Of a stretch of DNA of 64,000 bases, positions 36,280 to 49,406 are shown piece after piece. The position numbers and the translations under genes were made by a program. A model generated the notes under the pieces. The model did not search any database. It was not told where the DNA came from and saw nothing but the letters and a program-made list of their open reading frames with translations. Positions within the stretch are counted from its first letter, which is position 1. Each line of letters begins with the position of its first letter. Origin of the DNA: Paramecium pentaurelia (Eukaryota > Ciliophora > Oligohymenophorea > Peniculida > Parameciidae); contig CAJJDO010000012.1 in the NCBI GenBank assembly GCA_905183005.1, forward strand, positions 528,481 to 592,480, written 5' to 3'.

Positions 36280-39200
36280 TCAAACTAATTCTATTGATTC
36301 TGGTTTTCGAACATAGATCTAAAAATCATAAAATCTCTCAATTGCCAAATCGAATAAAAATAGCATACAAGTTAAAGCTAGAGCTAAATATAGTTATGGT
36401 CTAAAATATATAATTAAATATATACGAAATAAGATATCTGTAAAAATTAAATGAGGGAGATAACTCATAATCATTCACTATAATCAAGATTAGCCAATAA
36501 GCAAGAATTGATAGTACAATGAAAAATATGGTGAAGTTATAATTAGTATATGTAAAAGTTAGTACCTTAAGATTAACAAGAAGAATGACTATTCCATATA
36601 TAAATACTCCATCTTCAAAAAATTCCATTGTCTTACCATTGTCCATGTTTTAGTTCTCAGTTGAAAATGTACAGACTAGAAATATGATCAAACCTTGAAC
36701 CATTCCATTAAAAACCCAAAGCCAAAATTTAATAATTGTAAAAATTGGTTATTATCTAAACTAAACATATACATCAGGTTTCTCTTCAAGTATATTATGT
36801 GTTGTTTTACTCCATTAGAAATGTTCAGAAGAAGGATGCATTTCATCAAACAGAGCATATAGTACCTAAGGTAGAGATGCAAAAATAGTATTAAATAATT
36901 AAGACAACCATTGATCATATAAGTATTATCCACTAAAGCCATTAAGGAATCCAAACCAAAAATAAGGAGTGATAAACACCTAGTTTTTAAAAAATATATA
37001 TAGAATTGTAAGTGCATTTTTTCTTGAACACTCAACTCCATAATAGAACATTAATCGTTTAAGATGTTTGAATTCTTATATTGCAAAATCTGCTGCTCTA
37101 GCTGCTTATGTACCTTCAACTCCTTAAATTCCAACTCCAACATGAGCCTTTAATTAAATGATTGAATTTACTTCATTAATCATAGAAACATCATTAGCTC
37201 CATCACCAATAGCCAAAGTATATGCCTTTGGGAGATTCTCTTTAACTAAAGCTACAACTTATTGCTTTTGTTTTGGAGATACTCTGGCGACAATGACCAC
37301 TTTGGCATAGAAAGCTCTTTTTAAAAGCATTGATTTAAGTTATGGATTATCTAACATTACTGATAATGCTTATCCGCTAATCACCAATGCAATATTAGCT
37401 GACTCATTACAATAATGCAAAAATACTTCCTCAATACTTCCAACTGTTGTTTCAGTAACTACTTAAAGCATATCCTTGCTGTCAATTAAATTACAAGAAT
37501 ATCCTATTGCTATTGCAGTTTCAACTTTATCACCTGTAAGAACCCAAACTTTGATACCTGCAGACTTTAAATCTTAAATAGTTTATCCAACATCATCAGC
37601 TAACAAATCTTCAACAGCAGTAATTCCTAAAAATTCTAAATTAGACTCTAATGTTTTTTATAATTTGTTCATCATTTCATCATCTTTATCCTCTTATGCT
37701 TTTTTATAACTATAATTTTAATAAATTGTAATACTCTGCTAAATAGATATCAATTTCATTTTAATTAAAGGTTTTTCTACCTAACATTAAGGTTCTATAT
37801 CCTTTGACTGCATATTGATGGATGATTTACTAATTTTTACATTCTCCTATTAATTCAAGTAATACTTCATCAGCTCCTTTACAAAATAAAATATATTCAT
37901 TTCCTGTTTTGACAACAATGGTCATTCTCTTTTTTTCACTGCTAAAATCAAAATTCATTACTCTATGAAATTGAGTTTTATTTATAGTAAGATTATTATT
38001 ATTATCGATGCCTTAAAATAAATAACCTTTTTATTCACAATAATCTAATATTGCTAATTCATCAGGAGAAGATCCTATCAATTTATTTTTTGATTTTACA
38101 ACAGAATGACATAAACTCAAACATAATAAAGCTTCTTTTTCATTTTATGCAAATAGTTCTCTAAATTACATAGAATTTTTAGTTAATGTACCTGTTTTAT
38201 CAGTGAAAACAATATTTATTTCTCCTAATTATTCAATTAAATTAGATTAATGTGATTTTGAATTTGGCATAACTTTATCTGATTCTAACATTTTAGCTTA
38301 ACCAAATTTTACTAATTCTACATTTACAACTAAAGATATTGGTATAAAATATGAAAGCAATGAAAACCATAAACCTAGATCTACAAATACATTATCTTTA
38401 GATAATCCCAAATATGAATAATTAAGATGATTATTAGTCCATAAGAATTCATAAATAGATGCCATTATACAAAATAATGCCAAACTTATTGATATAGACA
38501 TTATACAAATTCTCATATATTATTCTAATCTACTTCTTTTTGTTCTTTCTTATGAGGAATTCAACATGATTTTACAGTCCATACCACTGTAAATACATAA
38601 ACCTATTATCCATTCTGTATTTTTTAGGATACAATCTCTTTCAATAAAGTTACCATAGTTTAATGAATCCACATCAGAATTACTAATTTGATAAGTCCCT
38701 GATAGTTTATATAATATTGGATTCTTTTAATCGTATACAAATTTAACACTGTTATCTTTTTACTTCAGTTTAATTACTATATAAATACAAAGTTTATTGC
38801 ATTATCAATGTGATATTTTTGTTATAAATCATAGATTGAATATTTTTGCTTTAAATTAGTTTCACCATCTATTTGTTTAGTCTCCACATATGCTATACCT
38901 CCTTAATAACTAGATGACAATATTAAGATGTCACAAGGAATACTTTCATTTTCCATCACTAAGATAATGTCTGCTTAATATATATCCTTCCAACAACACT
39001 CTATAAATTAATTTTCAAAGTATTTATGTGATTTACGTTTATTCTCTTCTTAATCAGATTTATATCTATTTTAATAAGAGTATTTACCTTGAATATTCTT
39101 CGAAGGCATCTTTAATTATACTAATACTAATCATCATTGACAAAGGTCCATAAATAGTGGGTACACCATTAGTATAAGAAGTAACAGGAATTATTTGTAA

Positions 39201-39392
39201 TATACCAATAACAATGAAATAAATATTAGCAGGTTAAGTAATTTACTTAATAAAAGCATATGGAAGAAAAGTGAGCCATGTTGTTTTCATAGTTGTAATG
39301 GTATTAGGTCTATTTCTCATTGGAGTATCATCTGGTAAGATAATCTTTTCTGTTTATGAAACCTATTCATTAATTTGGAAGTAACTCTTCAT
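36280..39392 (-). CDS. P4-type ATPase (phospholipid flippase)
   Basis: ~3.1 kb, about 1,000 aa, several tiny introns (for example 23 nt near 39075). All P4 landmarks are present: MRNRPNTITTMKTTWLTFLP at the N-terminus, IDGETNLKQK in the A domain (~38860), the phosphorylation site FTDKTGTLTKNSMQF (~38190) and AIGDGANDVSMINE (~37205). The C-terminal region carries six hydrophobic segments. It moves aminophospholipids to the cytosolic leaflet, normally with a CDC50 partner; no CDC50 gene lies in this window. The C-terminus ends RKPESIELV, 50 bp from POP1's stop. Confidence 0.9.
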
Positions 39393-39514
39393 TGAATGAA
39401 ATAATTTTCTGTAATTTTATATTTTAAATGTTTATATTGTTAAATTCATTCAATCCAATACTCAAGAAAAAACAATTTTTTTTTTGATATAAATAATTTA
39501 TTAAAATTTAATCA

Positions 39515-40822
39515 TCAATCTTAAGTGGTTGTGTTTTTATTATCATCATCAATAACTCCATCTACTATACCTGAATCCTTTTAAAGAATTTCCTCTCGTA
39601 TTGATTCATCTATTTTTATATTTACACTTGAAGGATCAAATAATTATTCTTATTCATCCTATTAATTTATTGTTTCATTATCAATTTTATTCTTATCTTC
39701 AATATCATCATTTTTATTTTATTATTCTTTTGTTATTTCCACATTTTTTATATTATCATCTTAATTAGTATTTAATTGAGTAGTACTATTTACCATTTGG
39801 ATATTTTCTATAATTTTCTTAATTCCAGAAAATTATTTTGGATTATACATATGAATCTTATGTTTAAGTGTTTCTGATAGTTTTGCTCTCTTTTATTGTT
39901 GTATTTAATCCATATCTAAAGTGAATGAATTAAGGTTTTTTAAATCTTCTACAAGTTCAGTTGGTATCACAGTAAGACTTTTTAATTCTAAAATATGAAA
40001 GTTATATTCAGATCCTAAAAATAAAAATTTTGCTTCAAAATGAATTGGTTTACCCTTTTCTAATTTTTAAAATGTTTAAATTGAATATTAATATTCATTT
40101 ACACCTATAATAATATCAGGTAAATCTTCAGTTGATTCTGTTGGATCCATCTTTAAATAAACCCAATAATTGTAATGAAAATTTTGATCATAATTAGGTT
40201 TAGTTTGTATATAATCACTAAAATTAATTTTTTATAAAATACCCTTTCCATGATACTATTTTATTCTTAAAATAGGTTTCAAATTAATGCCTTGCTTTCA
40301 AACCATTATCAACAAATTAAAATTTACCACAAAATTATAAGAAATCAACCCATGATTTATTTGAATAGACATTTGCTTCAATTTAAGGATGCTCTTACTC
40401 TGTAAAATATTCAAAATAAAAAAATAAAGAGATAATAATTGTCAATAAAATTAAAGCATATTTTCTAGATACTACTACAAAACAATTGCCAAATCTAAAT
40501 TATAATACTTAATCATTGATATTTGGTAATTAAAAATATTTTCTTTTTTCTAATTCCTAATTACAATAATAGCATCTCTTTATTATCATCTTAAACATTT
40601 ATTAATTTTATATACTTTTGTTGATTAAAATACTAATGGGATGATAAATATGCACCAAATTCCAAAATAAAATAAAGAAACAAAGGAAATTATAAATGAA
40701 GCTGGAGATGGCACTTATTATAATATACTTTCCCTTGCAGCACCACAATTAGGACATACAGGTTATGTTGAATTAACTGTTGTCTCACCTTACTCTTCAT
40801 TTTCGGTCTTAGAAATTAACAT
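39515..40822 (-). CDS. LITAF-like zinc half-ribbons plus wolframin-like C-terminal domain
   Basis: 418 aa; introns 40590-40615 (26 nt) and 40218-40242 (25 nt). N-terminus: VCPNCGA, a hydrophobic stretch (SFIISFVSLFYFGIWCIFII), then CYYCNQE, the split CxxC-hydrophobic-CxxC order of LITAF domains. A second TM (YALILLTIIISLFFYFEYF) leads to a region like the wolframin C-terminal domain: SWVDFLQFCGKF, IVSWKGDYIQ, YLKMDPTESTEDLPDI and HFEAKFLFLGSEYNFHILEL, then an acidic, disordered tail. Wolframin is an ER membrane protein. Without the first intron, two overlapping genes would be called. Confidence 0.6.
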
Positions 40823-40943
40823 AATTAAATAATATTAATGACAAAATTCCATCAATTCTTTAATTTTAACTTATAATAACCTTCCACGCATTCATTATTA
40901 TATTAATAGTTATAATATTTTATATGACATTCTTAAAAATAAA

Positions 40944-42670
40944 TCATAAAAAAGGTTGCTTAAGATCTTAACCTGGAGCTTAAGCTTTTGATAATTTCTA
41001 TCTAAATTTTTAAACATATTCTTGACCTTCTTCGGTATGTTCATCTGCAAATCCAATTTCAAATTAAAATCTTTAAAATCCTAAAGCTCCTAATAATTTA
41101 TCATATATGTCAAATATATTACAAATTATCAAAATTACTAATAAAATTGGAAATGCTAATTTGAATTCGGCTATTTATTAATATCAATTTATTACTTAAA
41201 TATTGATCAAAATTGAAATTTCCAACAACATTTGCAATATCTGCATCAGATTCATTAAACATCCAAAAAAAATTAAAAGCTAAAGGAAAAGCAATTCTTG
41301 AAATAAAAGTGGCTGAAAAGATTAAAGATGGTCCATCAGTAAACCCATAATCATAAAATCCATATCTATTTAATCTTATACTTAAAAGACCATATTATAC
41401 ACAATATAATACAAAAAGCAAAGGAATTAATACTAATATTTAAACTGCATAAAAATCTTCTTCATCATTTATAAAATATATGAAAACATTAAATTTAAGA
41501 TTACCAAATATTGCTATTTCTGATAATGTAATTAAACCACCTAGACAAATAAAAATTATAGCAGCACTGTACATAATAATTTTCCAAAATTTAGCATACC
41601 AATAATATTATAGTTTATCAATAAAATTTCCAAAACAACCAATTCTTTATGGTCTTATTGCTGATGTTATTTTCTTTTCTCTATTATCACAATTAATGAT
41701 ATCTTCTATAAATAGAGCTTATGTAGTTAATATTTCCAATTTCTTAGAATTTCTTACACAATCATATGATAATTCCTTTGCTCGTTTATGAATCTCAGCA
41801 AATTTATCAAGATTCATATCTTCTAAACCTTAATCATTTTTACTCCTTTAACGACTTAGTTTTGCTGAATCTATCTAATCTTTTGTAAATAATTCAAGTA
41901 TTTTTTAAACATAAGGTTGATATTCTTCATTATATTTGTATTTTGATTCATAAGATAAAATTTCAATTAACAAATCATCAAGATCTAACAATTCTCTTTC
42001 AAGTAATTCTTTAGTCTTATTTATTTAATGATATTTTAAGTTTAGTTATATTTGATGGTTGCTTTCTCTAAAATATTATTTTGGAATAGCAACTATTGCA
42101 TATCCTAATAGAAAAGTAACAATCAACAATCCTCTAAAGATTAATTAATTTTATACAATGCATTACTCAATACTACTGTAAATGCTAACAAAGCCTGAAA
42201 TGTAAATGATTTCTCAACTAGCAAATATATTGTAAATCCGAATCCTAAAACACCAAATATTGCATATGTTATCAAATTTATTTTAATTGCTTTAATAAGT
42301 TTTTATTTAAAAGTGAATTCTCCTGCAGCTTCATAGTCTAAAGTGATTGGAAGAAAAAACCTATAATATAGAATACAATTATAATTACCATGTTAATAAA
42401 AATGTTACCCAATATAAAACAACCCAAATAATTTCTATTTTAGTATCCTCCAAATTTTATTCATTCTAATTATCATTCAACATTTACTTTGTAGATGTCC
42501 AATGGTAAGATTATTACCAAACTAAATGAAATCAACCAAGAGATTAATGTTAAGGTTTTAACATAGAAATTTACTTGTTTTGAAGCATGACTATGTATTA
42601 CATACCATAAATATGCAACAAGGAATATTGATTCGATTATCAATAAAATTAACATTTAATTAACAAACAT
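40944..42670 (-). CDS. LMBR1-domain membrane protein (LMBRD2-like)
   Basis: About 550 aa with several tiny introns (for example ~22 nt near 42480). Landmarks follow LMBRD2: N-terminal TM helices, ILPLDIYK, EIIWVVLYWVTFLLTWQLQ, then YEAAGEFTFKQKLIKAI and a coiled coil before a second set of TM helices. The C-terminus is ALGFQRFQFEIGFADEHTEE. Human LMBRD2 has been linked to GPCR signalling; the protist function is unknown. About nine TM segments are expected. Confidence 0.75.
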
Positions 42671-43352
42671 AGAATTGAATAAATATGTATATGAATAATA
42701 TAATAGTTAAATTTTTTTGATTTTTATCCATATTATACTTGTTTATAATATCTATTAATTTTATAATTCATAATTATACAATCTATAAAACAATTATTTA
42801 CATAATAATAATAGTCTATATATATAATTAATTAATATATTTCATATAATGTTTGATGAATTTTTAATAAGATTATATAAACATAATATTTAAATTAAAT
42901 ATAAATGCTGAATTTTTTCAGTTTTCATTAAAATTAGTTATACTTATTAAGATTATAGATATAAAAATTTTATTAAAATAGAATTATCAATTTTTTTATT
43001 TAATCATAAAATTGTGTTCCATTAAAAATATTAGATAATTAGAATTTTTTTTTTCCAATTAAAAATTTGATATTTCCCTTGTTTCAAATATGATTGATTA
43101 ATTTTGAAAATTACAATTCTAGTATTTATTTTTTAAATAATTAATTTCTATATAGCCTTATTATTTGAATAGAAATTGAATATCCAATTAAATTGATGAA
43201 TTAGTGTATATTTGTAAAATATCTTTAATTAATGATTATTAATTTTTAATAATTATTATCATTCGAAGTATCAACTCTTTTTAATTATAATAAGCTGCAT
43301 TACTTTAAGTTTTAAATAATTAATATTATTATTGCTGTTATTTTTAATTTCA
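42671..43352. other. AT-rich divergent intergenic region
   Basis: 680 bp between two divergent starts, with long A/T runs and no protein-like frame or RNA gene. It probably carries both promoters. Confidence 0.5.
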
Positions 43353-44408
43353 ATGGGAAATTGTGCTACTTGTGATGATCCATCAATTTATGAGAATGTA
43401 AAACCGGTTAAAAATAAAATAAATTTAGAAAACTAAGAGAATATTTAATAACTCACTCCTAAGAGTAAATTATCTTAGAGTATAGTTAAATCAGAAAATC
43501 CTAGTTTGATTGTTTAATAACATATTAGGTAAAATAATAGTTAATTATTTATAGATAAGATCTAAAGATATTAGAATCAATGCCAGATTTTACTAATTAA
43601 AATACAAAAGCCTTACTAGAAAGATTATAATAATTTAATTACGATCAAAATGAACTATTTGAATTTAAATAACTTCCTTTTTATGGACCAGTCGAAATGG
43701 AACCTAATGTATTTTATTATGGCCAATGGAAAAATGGACTCAGACATGGAAGAGGTAAGTAAGTTTGGGTTGATGGTTCTATATATGAAGGATATTGGTT
43801 TTAAGATAAAGCTTGTGGAAATGGAAGATTGATTCATGCAGATGGAGATCTTTATGAAGGAAAATGGTTAAATGATAAAGCTCATGGTTATGGAATTTAT
43901 CATCATAAGGATGGAGCATTTTATAAAGGAGAATGGTATGAAGATTAATAACATGGATATGGTCTAGAAAAATGGTCTGATGGTTCTATGTTTGAAGGAA
44001 CATATAATAATGGTATGAAAGATGGTAATGGTAAATTTAATTGGCCAGATGGTAGTTGTTATATTGGAGAATTTATAAATAATAATATCCATGGAAAGGG
44101 ACACTATTCTTGGGCTGATGGAAGAGTGTATGAGGGTGATTGGAAAGAAAATTAGATGGAAGGAAAAGGGGTATTCACTTGGTCTGATGGAAGGTACTAA
44201 TACATATTAATAACATAGAAAATATATAGGAGAATATGTTGATGATAAGAAAGATGGATATGGAGAATTTTATTGGCCTGATGGAAGAGTCTATAAAGGT
44301 CAATGGAAGGATGGTAAATAACATGGAAAGGGAAAATATAAAGGAATAAATAATGTCTTGAGGGAAGGAGAATGGATAGAAGGAAAATTATAAAAATGGA
44401 TATAATGA
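43353..44408 (+). CDS. MORN-repeat protein with N-myristoylation signal
   Basis: 334 aa; introns 43529-43554 and 44194-44218. It begins MGNCATCDD, a strong N-myristoylation plus palmitoylation signal. After a polar ~110-residue lead come about ten MORN repeats (YYGQWKNGLRHGRG, YEGKWLNDKAHGYG, YKGQWKDGKQHGKG), the 23-residue motif of membrane- and cytoskeleton-associated scaffold proteins. There is no kinase domain. A plasma-membrane or cortical scaffold is likely. The adjacent PKG gene also starts MGN. Confidence 0.85.
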
Positions 44409-44427
44409 ATTCATATTTATTTACTTA

Positions 44428-45263
44428 TCAATAGAACTGGACTTATTATATGAATGGCCAATTTTTTCCTGTGATCCAAAAAGTCTAAGTTTTTTAATTG
44501 AATGCAATTCCATTTAAACATCCATCAGGCCTATTTGCTTCCTTAACAAGATCTGGGAAATTATATTTTGCCAATACTTTGCCTTTTTCAAGATCTATAG
44601 CAAAGATATGTGTTTTTCTATATTCATTTGCATATAATATTCCATTTGCATATTCTAATTCATTTAAATAATTAACTGGGATGATTCCATAAAAAATTTA
44701 AATTGATTTCAACAATTAAAAATCTTCATTTAATATATGTATTTTTCCTGATCCATCTGATATTAGAATCTATGTTTCTCCATTGAATACACGATGAGTT
44801 AACCCCCAACCTTCCTTTATTGAAGGATGTAAATTTATTTATCCTATATATTATAGATCTTCCTTTTCATATACAAATCTAAGGTTTTTATTAATGAATA
44901 CATTTTTCTTTCTAACCAAGTTAATTAATAGACTTTATTATTGATAATATCACATCCTTCACCAAAGAACTAATCATCTAAATTTTAGTTATGCTAAAAT
45001 GTATTAACATCATTTAATTTTATATAGTGGATTCCACTCTTTTTATAAAGTCCTACTGACTCTAAAATGGTATCATCGTTCAAAAAAGTAAATCCCTAAT
45101 AATGATATAAGATGATTACTTATGTATATTAGGGATTTCTCTTATTATCTCTAAGTACTCGATTTAAGTATTTAAATTTGCCTGTTAGTTAAGTTTGTAG
45201 AAATTATTATTCAAATCCAAAATAGGAATGTGCTAATGTAATAATAATAACTAAGGCTATCAT
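44428..45263 (-). CDS. Glutaminyl-peptide cyclotransferase, plant/bacterial type
   Basis: 262 aa; introns 45096-45119 (24 nt) and 44879-44901 (23 nt). A signal peptide (MIALVIIITLAHSYFG) precedes the beta-propeller enzyme: YTQGFTFLNDDTILESVGLY, FFGEGCDIINNKVYQLTW, EGWGLTH, YLNELEYANGILYANEY and CLNGIAFNQKTQTFWITGKN match the family in order. It forms N-terminal pyroglutamate on secreted proteins. YTQGF and LTW are both reconstructed exactly at the introns, which supports the splicing. It ends 20 bp from the convergent MORN gene. Confidence 0.88.
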
Positions 45264-45310
45264 ATTTTTGAACAATGTAAAAAAATAATTTTAAGAAAAA
45301 TTCTAAGAAA

Positions 45311-47937
45311 TCAATAATCCTTATCCCAATTAGGATCACGTGCCTTTTCAGGTTTGTAAACATTCTAAGCAGTCGCAAGATCATTCTAATCTACTAATTA
45401 AAAATTACTTTAATTTCTTCAGTGATCAATTTACCAACTTGAATAGCCTTTTAAATATCTTTATCACTATGTAATTTGTTTTTAGGTGGTAAATAAGGAG
45501 GTTTCAATTCTCTATTAATTAAAAGATCCTAGCACATTCAAATTTATAAATACATAATCAAATCTTTCAAAAAAAGTGTTATTTTTTAAACTAGCATAAG
45601 ATGATCCTAGTCTAAGTTCTGGAGTTTTACTAAGCAATTACTCAATTAATTTCTTTGCTTTTCTATCTTTCAATACTGATGGAAATGTTAACTATTTCTT
45701 TTAAATTTCTTCATAAATTTCATAACTAATATATCATTTATAAATAAAATTTACGGATCATCTGCATCTTCTGCATAAGGTACATTTCCACACATAAATT
45801 CGTACAGACAGACTCCTATAGACCATAAATCAACTGAATATGTGTATCCCTTGCCAGTTAAGATTTCTGGGGCCATATAATGTGGAGTTCCAATAATTGT
45901 ATATGTTCGACCATTTTTACTCTTTAAATTTTTAGCTGTTCCTAAATCTATCAATTTCATAAATCCCTATTATTTATAAATTTTGATAATACTTTTTCAT
46001 CAATCATTATATTTTCTGGTTTAATATCCCTATAAATTATATTATTTAAGTGTAAATATTCCATACATAAAATCAAAGATCCTATATAGAATTGAGAATC
46101 ATATGTATTAAGCAATCCAATATCTCTGATTACATCAAAAAGTTCCATTCCTCTAATATATTCTTCTAAGAAATAAATATAAGTATTATCCTTGAAACTT
46201 CGGGTGAAATGCATTATTAATGGAAAATTAACAGTTTCCAAAGCTATTTTTTCTTAGGCCAAATGCTTTTCAAGATTTTATTCAATAATTTAAGCCTTTG
46301 AAATACATTTTAAAGCATATATCTTTTTATCTATTTTATTATGAACCAAATAAACATTTCCAAATTATCCTTAACCTAATTTCTTCACATAAATTAATTG
46401 ATCCAACTAAAAATGTTTAAAAACATCTTATTTTTGACCTTCCTCCTTCTTTATAAATCTATCATGCGCTTTTTCATTTTTAGCAAAGATTTATTCTAAA
46501 GAACCTCCAATAATCTCAAAAAATTATTTAAATGTTATTATTGCAATCATTCCTTCATCTTTCATTACAACTGGCTCTCCTAGCTTAACATTTTCTCCTT
46601 AATCTAAAAATTTATCTCCAAACATTTATCCTTTTTCTAAGACTTCCTTTCCATATTTTATTGACCCTTAAAGTACAATTATAATCTCTCTACAAGGTTA
46701 TCCTTTCTCTATTATAACTTCTTCACTTTTCTTTTGTGTCTGTTACATATTACTCACAATTCTTTCAACTTACAATTTAGTCAATTTATTAAGAACAGCA
46801 TGTCTTTCAAATGCCCATCTTTAAAGATTACTGTACATAATCAATTATATTTTATCTCCCAATATTCTAGTTAAATCATCTCTTGCTAAAGCTAAAACAG
46901 TCACATCTTCTTTAATTGCTTTTGCAGTAGCACCTCTAACTGAATTCTATTATAATGCTTATTCCCCCAAAGAATCCCCTGCCTTCATTATTCTTAATTC
47001 TTTTCCACCTCTAGATATCTAAATTTCTCCTTTTTTTATAATAAAGAATGAATCAGCCTAATCTCCTTCATTGACTATAATCTCTCCAGCTTTAAAATTT
47101 AAATTTATTAATGCTGATGGTATTGCAGCTTTTTAATCATCAGTCAATGATTCTATGTGTAAAATGTTAATTTACCAAAAAACTGCACCTTATTTATAAA
47201 TTCCTTATTCTAATCATAATCTTTTTATGAAATTGATTCTATTGCTTTTCTTACTGTATTTCTATCTATTGCCCAAAATGCACAATCTAAAAATGTATTT
47301 ATTTTTACCTCCTATTGCCTTAACAGATGCTGATCTTGGTGCATTATATAATAAGGCTAGTTCTCCAAAAGCTTCACCACTTTTTAACGTTTTTTTTACT
47401 TCATTATTTATTATAATCTAGCATTATCCACGTTCAATTAAGAAGTATGAACTTGCCTTATCTCCTTGTTTAAAAACCAATTCGCCATCGTGAACTGTGC
47501 AATAAAACATTTTGTCAACCACTTTCACTCTTATCTACTAAAAATAGAATTTATACTTGTCTTCTGGTTGTAATTACCCAAAAATAAAGCTATTTCCAAA
47601 AGCATTCAAAAGCAATTAGTAATCAAATGGACTTTTTACCTTTTCTTATTTTTGAACATTCTCATATATGACTTCTTGATCAATAACTGCAGCTATTTTT
47701 GCCATCTTCTTTTGCTCTTTTCTTTTGGGCTATGAAATATTGAATCAGCAAATATACTTCGTTCTCTTATTTTGCTTAATCAATTGATTGAGCAGGCTCC
47801 TCTTATTTTTCAACTGCTTAGGTTTTAACTTCCTCTGGTTTAGAAGGTGGCATCTATTAAATAGGAGGAGGTTAGGATGAAGTAACCTCTAAATCGTTTT
47901 TATCATTAATTGGATTTTACCGACAAATGTTTCCCAT
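45311..47937 (-). CDS. cGMP-dependent protein kinase (PKG-like)
   Basis: About 831 aa with at least five introns. It opens MGNICRQNP, an N-myristoylation signal. Cyclic-nucleotide-binding domains follow, with FGELALLYNAPRSAS (~47350) and LGEQALQQNSVRGATA (~46950), plus at least one weaker copy. The kinase domain has GQGQFGNVYLV, YALKC, YRDIKPENIMI, LIDLGTAK (DLG where most kinases have DFG) and IIGTPHYMAPE. The AGC C-tail ends DPNWDKDY. This domain order is that of ciliate and apicomplexan PKGs, which couple cGMP to secretion and cilia. Confidence 0.9.
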
Positions 47938-48225
47938 TAATGATAATGTTTATATATTAATAAAATAAAGGAAAATAAATTTTATATTTAATTCAATATC
48001 AGAAAATCAAATATTTAAGATAAAAGTAATATACATTTCTAAGATTTTAAGAAGAAATTTTTATATTTATTTACCAAATACATTTTAACTCATTCGAATT
48101 ATATAATATATTGAACCGATTATTAATCATTTATAATGATTTAATGTCTTATCAAGCTTAGCTAACTCACATTTAATTATATAAATTGATTAAGTAATAT
48201 TCTGGTTATGAATATTGTTCATTAT

Positions 48226-48624
48226 TCACTATTAAATTGTATCATCTGTAAAATTCCATTGTTTTAAATCGTTCCAATTTTCGCTCTGTTTTCTTTTAAC
48301 ATTTGAAGTCTTCTTTATGACAGCTCTAGCTGATTATGGAAATTCAGCTAATGTAACAAATCTTCTCACTTTATTTTTTAGTTAACACTATCCATTTTAA
48401 ATAGGGTATAAGGTTCGGTTTACATTAGTTTTAGCTCTATAGGTTTAATTATGAGTTTTATTTAAATCTTTTATTTCCATTTTGGCCAATCTAATTTTCA
48501 TATATTTTTAAAAAAGGTTTTCTCTAGGTTTGTTTTTATCTGTTTAGCTCTATGGTATAGTTGAGGGTTAAAAATGCAATTATTAGAATTAGAAAGAGTT
48601 TTTAGGTAAACATAATGAGAACAT
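48226..48624 (-). CDS. Small basic protein, copy 1
   Basis: An intronless frame of 132 aa. It begins MFSLCLPKNSFQFQQ and continues with a basic stretch (KNKPRENLFQKYMKIRLAK, ARAVIKKTSNVKRKQ), ending NFTDDTIQQ. No motif known. The copy at 49456-49854 is identical; if the duplication is an assembly artefact, there is a single gene. Confidence 0.55.
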
Positions 48625-48804
48625 TGTCAAAAAGCTTAGAATAAATTGAAAAAATTAAGAAATTTATTATCTTAAAAACTTGTAATAAGTTAATAAGAAA
48701 ATATTATTAATAGTATTAATGAAAATTAAATATGATTTTATTGATAAAGAGTAGATATTTATTGAATTCACTTACATTTATTTTAATATTATTTAATAAT
48801 TAAA

Positions 48805-49405
48805 ATGTTGCCATAGTTAAAACTTATTTCTTTGGTTGTTAGAGTATTTGCAAGACCAATAATTACAAGCAAAAAAGAAATATCTATCCAAAAGGTCTAA
48901 ATGAGTAAATAAAGATTTATTACACAATAAATACTTAATTTAGGAAATGCTTATTATTTCTGGGATGTATAGAGATTATGAAAGATAGTAAAAAATTGAT
49001 AGAATCTATTTGAACTAAAATTTGAAAGTTGAATATGATTAATTAAATGAAGATGAGGCCTTAAAATTAGTTATATTAATTATTATTGTTTGATAGGGAA
49101 CAGAATTTTTCTTAGAAATATTAATATATACCATTTTGATACTAGTCTCTTCATTCGAAATATGGAAAAATTATTTTGAGTAATAAGATAGATAAAAAAA
49201 TATGAATAATACAATAAGAGTAATTTTAATGTTAAAATAGAATTTATAATATTAAATTAAAATTATTAAAGAACAGAAATTGAAAGACCTGAATGACATT
49301 TAGTAGGTTTATGAAATCTATGAAACAAATCTTAAATCATTTTAAAATAAAAAAGATAAAGCAATGAAATAAGTCTCTATAGTCAAATAAGTAAGAATTA
49401 TTTTA
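48805..49405 (+). CDS. OPA3-like protein, copy 1, truncated at the N
   Basis: Same sequence as 50035-50635, but cut by the N at 49406 before the last exon and stop. It starts MLPQLKLISLVVRVFARPI, typical of OPA3, a mitochondrial/peripheral membrane protein affecting lipid and mitochondrial shape. Probably not a separate gene (see the duplication). Confidence 0.6.
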
Positions 49406-49406
49406 N
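49406..49406. other. Single N: unresolved base or zero-length scaffold gap
   Basis: The only ambiguous base in the window. It sits exactly between two identical 1,229-bp segments, so it marks a scaffold join and not a base-call problem. Confidence 0.95.

Larger units (their letters stand above)
48177..49405. repeat. Perfect tandem duplication, copy 1 (1,229 bp)
   Basis: Aligned by eye, it is identical to 49407-50635 at a constant offset of 1,230. The copies are separated only by a single N at 49406. The right edge of copy 1 stops mid-gene, exactly at the N. This is the signature of two contigs whose overlapping ends were laid side by side rather than merged. Confidence 0.9.

Noticed and set aside
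40586..40822. Stand-alone 79-codon LITAF-like gene ending at TGA 40586
   Set aside because: It would overlap the start of the next gene and lack the second CxxC. A 26-nt intron joins both into one frame.
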